DNA from: Rhizophagus irregularis
Taxonomy: Eukaryota > Glomeromycota > Glomeromycetes > Glomerales > Glomeraceae
DNA: 64,000 bases
Assembly (NCBI RefSeq): GCF_026210795.1
Contig: NC_089452.1
Location: 2,232,001-2,296,000, forward strand
Direction: 5' to 3'
Part shown: one piece after another, positions 29,243-38,000 of the stretch
Position numbering within the stretch: position 1 is the first letter of the stretch
How the letters are laid out: each line of letters opens with the position of its first letter
Position numbers and translations under genes: made by a program
Notes under the pieces: model-generated
The model's database searches: none
Told to the model about the DNA's origin: nothing
Seen by the model: the letters and a program-made list of their open reading frames with translations, nothing else

Positions 29243-31780
29243 TTAAAAGGAGTCAATCTTGCTGCATACACGATCAAGATCCTCTTCATCCCAGTCGTCA
29301 ACAATTCCATTGGCGGCTTCCCATTCACGTTCCATATCAGTTTTTGGACATTCCTCGGGGATCTCTCGTGCTTTACCCTTATTCATCTTCATAGTTTCAT
29401 AACCGGAGGTGGTAGGGATAATCTCGGCATCATGATCCTCCTTATATGCTCTTATTAGATCTGCGAGTTCTTTACGGCTAGGTGTTTTAGGTAAGTACCC
29501 ATTATATTCTATCCAGTCCTTGAAGCGGTCTACTACCTCCCTAAGGTAGTACTGATACTCGTCCTCAATACGTGTTGTGGGACATTCCTCTACTTCAAAT
29601 GCGAGTATTTCCCAGTCATAGTCGTCTGACACGTCTTGGTACTTAGCCCATAAATCCTTACCTGTATTGTAGAGATCATTGAAGACCTGGTCCTTTGAAT
29701 TCTTGACCCATGGCTTACGATCCCATCGGTGCCTTTCATGCCAAGCCCAGTGTGCTCGAGTACCTTCCTTTGGTTCAGGGTCCCAGTCAACTTCTAGTTC
29801 TGTGTCAGGTTCTGGGATAGGTTGCTCTTCAGGAGCCGGTTCTGGGTCAGGCTTAGTGACGGATGCAGAAAATTCTGCGGGAGACTCGGGTTGTTGTTCA
29901 GGAGCCGGTTCTGGGTCAGGCTTAGTGACGGATGCAGAAAATTCTGCGGGAGACTCGGGTTGTTGTTCAGGAGCCGGTTCTGGGTCAGGCTTAGTGACGG
30001 ATGCAGAAAATTCTGCGGGAGATTCGGGTTGTTGTTCAGGAGCTGGGTTCACAGTTGTAAAATCTGAGTCAGATAGCAAGTCATCTAAAACGTCGTAGTC
30101 ATCATCAGCTTTAAATGCAGGTTCTTTAGCAGGCGGCTCATTTTCTTGATCAGGTTCCTCATCAGATAGATAACAGTCCGAGAAGCTATCTATAGGTTCA
30201 TCAGTATCTGATTCTATAGGAGCTGGAGATTCCTCAGAAATAGGATCCTCATTGATGACAGGTGCGGGTTTTACCTTCAAGCAATCGGGCTTAAGTGGTA
30301 CTGGTGGTGGAGTCTTTTTGGAAACTGGTTTCTCTTCCTCAGCGGGTTTCTCAACAACTGGCTCCACTTCCTCTACTGGTGTTTCCTGTATGTCTTGTAC
30401 ATCTTGGATTACTTTACTAAAATTCTCCACGATTTTTGCTTTATCTAGTATGTAATAGTTTATTCGGGCACCTGAACGTCTTGGGCGGGTTTTAGGAATG
30501 AATTGTTTAATCTCCATGCCAAACTTATTATCACTAAGTGTTTTGTTTTCGCCCTTCTCACTGCACCAATTCTGGTAAGTGCTATAAAAATTTGTACACG
30601 GGATTTCAAGTGTGTCGCAATTGTCGGGCCACATCATTTCAAGGTAATATTGTATAAAACGCTGGGGATTCGGGATACTTGCTTCAATTAACTCCCGTTT
30701 CATTTGAGTATCAGGAATAGATCGGGGATTGAAGCTAGTTAAGTCTCGGCTAAGTAGGTAGGACATGAAGGAACTGGCCGTATCCGGATTTTCTAATACT
30801 TTTACGAGAGAACCGAAGTATTCTCTATTGCCTTTATATTTGGCTGAGACGTTGAGAGCTACAAATCTTTCATCTCCCATTTCTATGCGGATTGGCATAG
30901 CATGATTACTGAGGATCATGTAGCCAGCAAAGTCATCAATAACCTTCACATCTATCCCCTTTTCCTCAATAGAGATGTAAGGCTCGGTGATTAAACTCTT
31001 GAGTCGGTTGTTTGCCCCGTGCCATTCCTTGCCTGACATATCGCATTCATTGAGGATGATAAGTTTTTTGGCACGAACAGCCGCATTGAACCTTCCCATT
31101 ACATCTTCAAGACGGGTAGTGGAGAGGAAATTTTCACGGCCGAGAATACGTTCTCCGATAAAATCGGTTAAGATATTCTTACCACATCTGGGGGGACTGC
31201 GCATAATAATTGCTGTACCGGGTTTTTTGTCTGGATTTTGAATTAGAAATGCGAGCCAGTTGAGGATGTATATGGTTAATTGCTTGTCCTCTGCACACCA
31301 TACCTCATGAACGTGTCGGATGATTGGATTAACTAGGTTTGGTTTAATGCGCTCAGCGGGTTGGGCCCTGAAACCTAGGAAGAGATTGAAGAATTCAGGA
31401 TTATACTTTGGCGCATTTGGGGGATAAGGCATGAAGTTTACATCTGTATAACAGATCTTTGCAATTGAGGCTTGGAGAAGAAGATCCTTTAATTTGGTGG
31501 ATGTAGTCGCGTCACTGTCTTCTCCGGTATTTGACCGAATAATTACCTTGTGCTTAGTAGAAATCCCCTTGAGATCTGCGGCAAACTCGAAGTATATGCT
31601 TCCATTGTAAGCCTTCTTTTTTCTAATCCACATGCCAGATTTTGTGGTGATGAAAGCCACAGAAGCCAAGATTGCTGAATTGACGCTTTCTTTCGTGTGT
31701 GTACCTACACATTTTTTAAGAAGGTCATCGTAGAAGAAACGGTTGTTGGGGTTAAAGATTGCTGGAACTTGAGCGGCCAT
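29243..31780 (-). CDS. D5-like SF3 helicase with acidic repeat C-terminus
   Basis: 845 codons from the ATG at 31780 (the frame extends five codons upstream only to a TTG). The core contains FFNLFLGFRAQP, Walker A MRSPPRCGKN (~193-202), Walker B KLIILNECDMSG (~239-250), motif C-type ILSNHAMP and the arginine GDERFVALN (~302-310), as in poxvirus D5/virophage superfamily 3 helicases. No primase catalytic motif is clear in the first 120 residues. Residues ~480-660 are disordered, Pro/Glu/Asp-rich, and include three near-identical 23-aa repeats (EPAPEQQPESPAEFSASVTK). The C-terminus is a Trp-rich acidic domain unlike the helicase. Role: replicative helicase of the element. Confidence 0.88.
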   Translation of the reverse strand: MAAQVPAIFNPNNRFFYDDLLKKCVGTHTKESVNSAILASVAFITTKSGMWIRKKKAYNGSIYFEFAADLKGISTKHKVIIRSNTGEDSDATTSTKLKDLLLQASIAKICYTDVNFMPYPPNAPKYNPEFFNLFLGFRAQPAERIKPNLVNPIIRHVHEVWCAEDKQLTIYILNWLAFLIQNPDKKPGTAIIMRSPPRCGKNILTDFIGERILGRENFLSTTRLEDVMGRFNAAVRAKKLIILNECDMSGKEWHGANNRLKSLITEPYISIEEKGIDVKVIDDFAGYMILSNHAMPIRIEMGDERFVALNVSAKYKGNREYFGSLVKVLENPDTASSFMSYLLSRDLTSFNPRSIPDTQMKRELIEASIPNPQRFIQYYLEMMWPDNCDTLEIPCTNFYSTYQNWCSEKGENKTLSDNKFGMEIKQFIPKTRPRRSGARINYYILDKAKIVENFSKVIQDVQDIQETPVEEVEPVVEKPAEEEKPVSKKTPPPVPLKPDCLKVKPAPVINEDPISEESPAPIESDTDEPIDSFSDCYLSDEEPDQENEPPAKEPAFKADDDYDVLDDLLSDSDFTTVNPAPEQQPESPAEFSASVTKPDPEPAPEQQPESPAEFSASVTKPDPEPAPEQQPESPAEFSASVTKPDPEPAPEEQPIPEPDTELEVDWDPEPKEGTRAHWAWHERHRWDRKPWVKNSKDQVFNDLYNTGKDLWAKYQDVSDDYDWEILAFEVEECPTTRIEDEYQYYLREVVDRFKDWIEYNGYLPKTPSRKELADLIRAYKEDHDAEIIPTTSGYETMKMNKGKAREIPEECPKTDMEREWEAANGIVDDWDEEDLDRVCSKIDSF
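29830..30050 (-). repeat. Three 69-bp tandem repeats inside the helicase gene
   Basis: The plus-strand unit begins CAGGAGCCGGTTCTGGGTCA and repeats three times with almost no divergence, so the reading frame is kept and 23 residues are added each time. The low divergence points to recent expansion. The product is a disordered linker between the helicase core and the C-terminal domain. Confidence 0.85.
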
Positions 31781-32018
31781 TTTTTGTTCTATCAAATCGA
31801 GTACTAATTTATAGTTACCTAATCTTCAATTGCCGAATATATTTTTTCCAAAGATCTGCACTCCTACCTGGTTACCCTCCTGTAGTCCTGTGGTCCTGCG
31901 GTTCTGCGGTCCTCCGGTTATATCTGGTTATCTTCTAGGGGTAAAAAAAAAAACTATAAACCACAAACCTTTACGACTGCTCTAAATCTTTCCTTCCCCC
32001 TTTTCAATCCACGTATAT

Positions 32019-32456
32019 CTAGTGAAATCCACACCGCTCAAGAGCCCACCTTACCATCATTTGCTCTTTTCTAGCGTCCGTTAACTCTTTACAAGCCTTT
32101 TGATACTCCTTCCAATTAAGCTCATGAAGTTCACGATTTCCAATACCCTCCTCCTCAAATGATTGACCAAGAGCATCCCCCGCTTTTTCCTTCTTTTCTA
32201 CTGCCCTGTCGTATGCCTCCTCGGCTTTCTCATATCGCTTCCACAACTCGGCTTTACAACAGTTATACCAGAGTCTGTTTATCTTGAGATGCTTTCCGAA
32301 TTCTTTGGCCGGAAGGTTTCTGACTATTTTTGCTACTATATCCGGGTCGTTGAGGGGCGATGCCCGCATTTGGATCCATTTACGGATTCCATAGATGTCT
32401 ACAAGATCAAGTCCGAGGTCTTCGGCAAGAGAAGTGGCTGCGTGTAAGTTCATCAT
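32019..32456 (-). CDS. F-box-like protein 2 of the Polinton-like element
   Basis: 145 codons from an ATG at 32456 (a second ATG follows immediately). Residues ~34-76 fit an F-box: SPLNDPDIVAKIVRNLPAKE, then FGKHLKINRLWYNCCKAELW, including the N-R-x-W-Y core typical of fungal F-box proteins. A charged coiled-coil helix follows (AEEAYDRAVEKKEKAGDALG...). It is only weakly similar by eye to F-box protein 1, so the two look like separate captures or old paralogues. The promoter region lies in the inner end of the right TIR. Confidence 0.7.
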   Translation of the reverse strand: MMNLHAATSLAEDLGLDLVDIYGIRKWIQMRASPLNDPDIVAKIVRNLPAKEFGKHLKINRLWYNCCKAELWKRYEKAEEAYDRAVEKKEKAGDALGQSFEEEGIGNRELHELNWKEYQKACKELTDARKEQMMVRWALERCGFH

Positions 32457-32473
32457 TGTATATTACTTATGGT

Positions 32474-33027
32474 ATACCCATTGTTCAATTACTTATTTTT
32501 TCTGACGGGGAAAGTGGTTATAGTTCGGCGGTCATAGTTCGGTGGTCATAGTTCGGTGGTCATAGTTCGGTGGTCATAGTTCGGCGGTCATAGTTCGGTG
32601 GCATAGTTCGGTGTCTCAGGTAAGTAGATAAAGGGTGGTCATAGCTTAAATCGGGTTTTGGAGCCTGAGGGGCTAACTAAGGTGGCCATAGTATTATCAT
32701 AAGTTTTTCGAACTGTGGCCAGTACTATGACCGGATATTCTGTCTGATTTCGGCTTTATTCGTGTTTTTATCCACTTTTTAGTAGTCTGGTCATAGTGGT
32801 CATAGTGGTCATAGTAGTTTTATATATAAGAAAAAATGGATAAAAAAAAAGGAGTTGGAAAGTAGTGTGACCAGCCATGGCCACTGTGGCCATGATAGTA
32901 GTATATATGGGGGATTCCTGATCCCCCGTAGGGGCGATATAGGTGGAGCGATAGCGAGATATAGGTACTGCGAGGCCCTGGCCGAGGTGGGTGGAGCGGT
33001 AGCGAGACACACATCCAGACCGACGAC
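32474..33027 (-). repeat. Right terminal inverted repeat (554 bp)
   Basis: Reverse complement of 18431-19022, ending CATCCAGACCGACGAC at 33027. It has fewer copies of the GTGGTCATAGTTCG tandem unit (32515-32620) than the left TIR and one base change in the CATGGCCAC palindrome (32876-32894). The inner edge supplies the promoter-like sequence of F-box gene 2. Confidence 0.92.
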
Positions 33028-33032
33028 CCGCT

Positions 33033-33857
33033 CAACGCTACTGGTTTTTATTTTTACCTTCGCAATATATCTACAAGCCGATTAAACATCTACATTACAC
33101 CCATGGTCTTGATTACCCCGACTATGGCTTTAAGATTCCAATTAATCAGGATATAACCTCCCAGAAGGATATTGTGGTTCACACAGTTGAACAATATAAC
33201 CCCGTTCCTGCTGGATTTTTCCCCTTGAAATATAAGGACATTATTCCTAAGGAGCCTCTATATACGAGCGCAGGTGACTTTATAATTCCTGGATCTCATC
33301 AATGGTTTACGCGAATGTACCAGTTGGATCTTGCACGAAAGGCTGCACAACCTCCAAAATTAACCCTTGAAGACCATCGACAATTACTTCTTCAAGAAGA
33401 GGCACGTATTGCGAACCAAATAACGGAAAAAAGAAAAGCGGAATCTCTTTTACATGGCACGACTGTCAAGCATCTCTATCGCCGTGATCGAGCCAAAAAA
33501 TGGCACACATTAAGAAATGATTATTATCACCAAAATATGTCAAAGTTCGAACAATATTTTGACAAGACAAAAGATAAGATTGTGTCACAAAATGACATTG
33601 CCTTTCAACTGCGACTTCACAAAGAGATGACTGATTTTAGTGATGCCTTTATACTTGGCAAGAAGATACGTATCGCTACCCGTACGACAAACGAGGAAAA
33701 GTACGTTCCATATAAATATGGAAATGAATTTATCGAGAATCCTTCGTATGAGGATTCCAGGGCCATTACCTCCGATGATACCAAGGAAATCGAAAGACGT
33801 CCGCATAAACATCTTACTACCACTTCGACTATTACGTCTGATGATCGATTGAAATGA
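33033..33857 (+). pseudogene. 3' half of the retroposon ORF
   Basis: From the base after the right target duplication the frame is open for 274 codons to a TGA at 33855-33857. It is in the same phase as the left half ending at 18430. It encodes QRYWFLFLPSQYIYKPIKHL, HYTHGLDYPDYGFKIP and later a Lys/Arg/Glu-rich helix (EEARIANQITEKRKAESLLH). No motif of a reverse transcriptase or endonuclease is recognised. The apparent start at 33174 is a GTG and not needed. The following ~500 bp to the (ATAA)n tail is a 3' non-coding region. Confidence 0.6.
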
Positions 33858-34366
33858 AGGCGACATACCCCTGCTATCGCTGATGACTCTTCAGAAGCAG
33901 GTCCTTCAGGTTCCCATACTAACATTTAATTTTATATTAGTTTAGAGTCAATTATTTTCATTATTACATATAGTTTCTTTTCTTTAGTTTATGTATAGCT
34001 ATCATGCTTTTAGTTTTTTCTTTTCTTTTTGAAAAACAATATAGAATAGTGTGAATCATTCCAACCATGACAGTATTTACGGTTGGTGGCCTTTTGGCTA
34101 AAAGAAAAATACAGATCTTTTTTTATATAGATTGTTATAGTTTTGTTTTACTATTCTGGATGTCCTTTATCCTTACGTTGGTCGTAGCGGTAGGATAAGC
34201 TATGGCCCTTTTATATAATTAGAAGTTAGGGTCCTTCCTTGAGCTTTTATTGGTTCCTGGCGGGATGATGACAAGAATTAGGATCGTCTCCAATGGGAGT
34301 TTATCCTGCTTATTTGGCTGTCTGGCTTCACATAAAATAAATAAATAAATAAATAAATCACCTAAT

Positions 34367-35095
34367 CATTACTTAGTGAAATGAGTCCGATAAGCCCATA
34401 TGTTACTTCATACAATATATGACATCAATTATAACATATACACGTTAATTTTCAGTAAGATGTATACAAATTGTATATAGACATCATGATCATTTCTTAT
34501 ATTTTAATAGTTTTGTTTGTTTTATTCATGCTTTTATTCATTTATTTATTCATTTGTTTATTGTTTGCTCATTTATTTATTTATTTATTTATTCATTAAT
34601 TTGTTTTGTTTATTATTAAAATTTTTTTAATTTTTTACACGTAAAAAAAATAGTATTAAGAATACTAATTAAAAAAATAAATATTGAAAAAATAAAGTAT
34701 CGGAAAAATTAAAAATCACATGATATGAGGTGGGTCAGGGTCGCCAAATAATAATAGCCTTATACTTATTATTTTGATAATTTATATCTCATAATTGGAA
34801 AAGTTATAAAAAGATTTATTTAAATTACAAACTAAGAAACTTGTAAAATATTTACTACTCTAGTCTTAGTGTTTAAATAATTCTAATAAAAAAAGTGAAA
34901 AGATAAAAAAAAAAATGGAATTATTTAAATTACAAACTAAGAAACTTGTAAAACAATTTACTACTCTAGCCTTAGTGTTTAAATAAATCTAAAAAGAATA
35001 AAATAAAGAACAATTTCTGTTGAAATCAGAAATCGTAATATCACATATCACTTAAAAAAAACTATAATTTTTTTTTAAGAACAAACAATAATTAG
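34367..35095. other. AT-rich spacer with a duplicated 58-bp block
   Basis: No gene. A block GATTTATTTAAATTACAAACT...CTAGTCTTAGTGTTTAAATA at ~34813-34875 is repeated at ~34920-34986 with small changes. TTTATTTA runs occur at 34540-34600. Confidence 0.55.
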
Positions 35096-38000
35096 TTAAT
35101 TTTCATCTGTTTTAATATCTAAATAATTAAATATTAAATAAAATTAATTTTACATAAATAATTTGCAAGATTAACTCTTTTATATATCATAGTACTGTAC
35201 ATACCTAATGACCTCAAATCCTTAATTATATAATCACTCAAATCTTCACTTAAAAGCATTTCATTTGCTTTTACACTAGTAGCTTGTGAATCTTCACTTT
35301 CAAGAATTTCATTCAACTTTTTACTAGTATTCTCATCTGTTTTAATAATTAAATAAATTAATTAATTTCATATAAATAATTTGCAAGATTAATTTTTTAT
35401 ATATTATAATACATACCTAATGACCCCAAATCCTTAATTATATAATCATTCAAATCTTCACTTACTAGCATTTCATTTGCATTTACACTAGCTTGTGAAT
35501 CACTTTCAAGAATTTCATTCAATTTTTTACTAGTATTCTCATCTGTTTTAATAATTAAATGAATTAATTAATTTCATATAAATAATTTGCAAGATTAATT
35601 TTTATATATTATAGTATATACCTAATGACCTCAAATCATTAATCACACAATAATTCAAATCTGAATGACTTGCACGATATGCTTGTGAATTTTCACTTTC
35701 AAGAATTTCATTCAATTTTTTACTAGTAAAATCAAGTAAGCGACTTGTATAACATGCTTTAGGGTGAGATTTAGTAGCAAGATTGTTATGCCCAATTGGT
35801 GCATTTATAAATTCCATAATGTTGCTTTTTAATTCATCACTGAATTTATTACTACCAGGATAGTAAATCCAATTCTCAATAACAACTTTCACTTCTGATG
35901 CAGATGGCCTGTTTAATGGATCTTCATTCCAACATTTTTTCATTAAATCTACATAACATTGTGGAGTATTTTCAATAATTTCAGGTCGTTCACCTTTACA
36001 AATACCTAAACTAAGTTGAATATCATGTGCTCTATCATTAAATGGTGGTGCTCCGGATGTAAGTTCCCACATAATCATAGAAAAACTATATATATCACTA
36101 GCTGGAGTATAAGATTTGCCTCTTAAAACTTCAGGAGCCATAAATGGCATAACACCATAAATATCATACTTTTTCAAAAACGATTTTACAGGTTGACATA
36201 ATCCTAAATCACTAATATAAATTTTATCTTTACCATACTTATTACGATTTAAAATATTACCATCATGAAAATCACAATGAATAAGATTTTTTCCATGTAT
36301 ATTACTAAGTCCAGAAATAATTTCGTACAACATATATAATTTTTGATTCCAATTATTTTTGACTATTCTTGCTAAATTTTCTCTTAAATTACCTTTATTT
36401 GCATACTTTATTACTACCATATATTTCGAAGTATTTGGATCTTTTGTGAATCCATAAAATTCTATAATATCACTTGAAGCTAAAACACTTGCATGATATT
36501 CCCACTATAAAAATAATAATTATTATTAATATAAATAAATTTTAATTTAAATTAAAATAGAAAATAATATACTATCATACTTCTTCTAAAAATTCATTTA
36601 AATTTTCATTTAAATTCTTGGGACATTTAAGAATTACTACTTCACCTTCTTCATCATCCTCATCATCTTCATCCTCTTCATTTTCTTCAACCTCTTCATC
36701 TTCTTTATCTCCATTATTCTTTAACCAAATAGCTCTGTATATAGTACCAAATCCTCCTTCATTAAGATATTCAACATTTTTAAATTTGTTATAAGGAATC
36801 CATTTTAATACATTTTTAAGAATAAAATCATCTATAATTGCATTTTCACTTTTTCCAAATCTAAAAATTTAACAGTTAAAATTATATTATAACTTGTATT
36901 ATAATTTACACTAAAATAATTATTACTTACTCTAAAATTCAAATAAGAATTTAATGTAATATAATTCTTAGTTTTTGGATAAAAATATATAATAATCTAT
37001 AATTTACAACTTACCAACTAAAGTAACAGATATTTTAAATGAAAGAATTAAATTAAAAAATAAATATTATATAAAATATATAACAATAGAGATACTTACA
37101 AGCTAGATCATAAATAATTTTTTAAATAAAGAAATTAGATAGTTTAAATTATATGTAAATATTATAACAATAAGTAATAATAGAATTAAATAAATAACTT
37201 ACCATCTATGAAATAAATTAAGAAATTAGATAGTTTAAATTATATGTAAATATTATAACAATAAGAAATAATAGAATTAAATAAATAACTTACGCCCTAA
37301 ATAAAGAAATTAGATAGTTTAAATTATATGTAAATATTATAACAATAAGTAATAATAGAATTAAATAAATAACTTACGCCCTAAATAAAGAAATTAGATA
37401 GTTTAAATTATATGTAAATATTATAACAATAAGTAATAATAGAATTAAATAAATAACTTACGCCCTAAATAAAGAAATTAGATAGTTTAAATTATATGTA
37501 AATATTATAACAATAAGTAATAATAGAATTAAATAAATAACTTACGCCCTAAATAAAGAAATTAGATAGTTTAAATTATATGTAAATATTATAACAATAA
37601 GTAATAATAGAATTAAATAAATAACTTACTCGCTATATTATTTAATAATTTTTTAAATAAAGAAATTAGATAGTTTAAATTATATGTAAATATTATAACA
37701 ATAAGTAATAATAGAATTAAATAAATAACTTACCAACTATTAAATAAATTAAGAAATTAGATAGTTTAAATTATATGTAAATATTATAACCATAAGTAAT
37801 AATAGAATTAAATAAATAACTTACCATCTATGAAATAATTTTTTAAATAAAGAAATTAGATAGTTTAAATTATATGTAAATATTATAACAATAAGTAATA
37901 ATAGAATTAAATAAATAACTTACGCCCTAAATAAAGAAATTAGATAGTTTAAATTATATGTAAATATTATAACAATAAGTAATAATAGAATTAAATAAAT

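Larger units (their letters stand above)
18431..33027. mobile_element. Polinton/Maverick-like element, 14.6 kb
   Basis: The element is bounded by long terminal inverted repeats and a 5-bp target duplication. From left to right it encodes: zinc-ribbon protein (-), chromodomain integrase (+), retropepsin-like protease (-), Gag-like protein (-), coiled-coil protein (-), A32-like ATPase (+), two unknown proteins (-), F-box protein 1 (-), unknown (-), family-B DNA polymerase (-), D5-like helicase (-), F-box protein 2 (-). Integrase, PolB and packaging ATPase define Polintons. The D5-like helicase is more typical of virophages, adintoviruses and Polinton-like viruses. No double-jelly-roll capsid, minor capsid or adenovirus-type protease is visible, while a Gag/protease block occupies the usual capsid position. 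Base composition is clearly richer in G+C than the surroundings. Near-identical TIRs and intact ORFs suggest recent insertion. Confidence 0.9.
18051..34366 (+). mobile_element. Retroposon with 11-bp direct repeats and (ATAA)n tail, split by a Polinton-like element
   Basis: AATCACCTAAT occurs at 18051-18061 and again at 34356-34366. Immediately before the right copy is a TAAATAAATAAATAAATAAA tail. Without the inserted 14.6-kb element the body is about 1.7 kb: ~370 bp on the left (18062-18430) and ~1.33 kb on the right (33028-34355). It contains a long ORF followed by a ~500-bp 3' non-coding region. Target duplication plus a simple-repeat 3' tail indicates insertion by target-primed reverse transcription. 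The ORF is open right from the 5' edge, which fits a 5'-truncated LINE, but I recognise no reverse transcriptase motif in what remains. Confidence 0.7.

Noticed and set aside
29679-30098. Gly/Ser-rich 139-codon plus-strand ORF
   Set aside because: It is the antisense shadow of the 69-bp repeats in the helicase gene, which has clear motifs on the minus strand.
31781-31795. Upstream start of the helicase
   Set aside because: It is a TTG; the ATG at 31780 is the first normal start and follows the promoter-like motif by 42 bp.
33174-33857. Independent gene starting at 33174
   Set aside because: The start is a GTG and the frame is open upstream to the Polinton boundary and in phase with the left half, so it is the 3' part of a split ORF.
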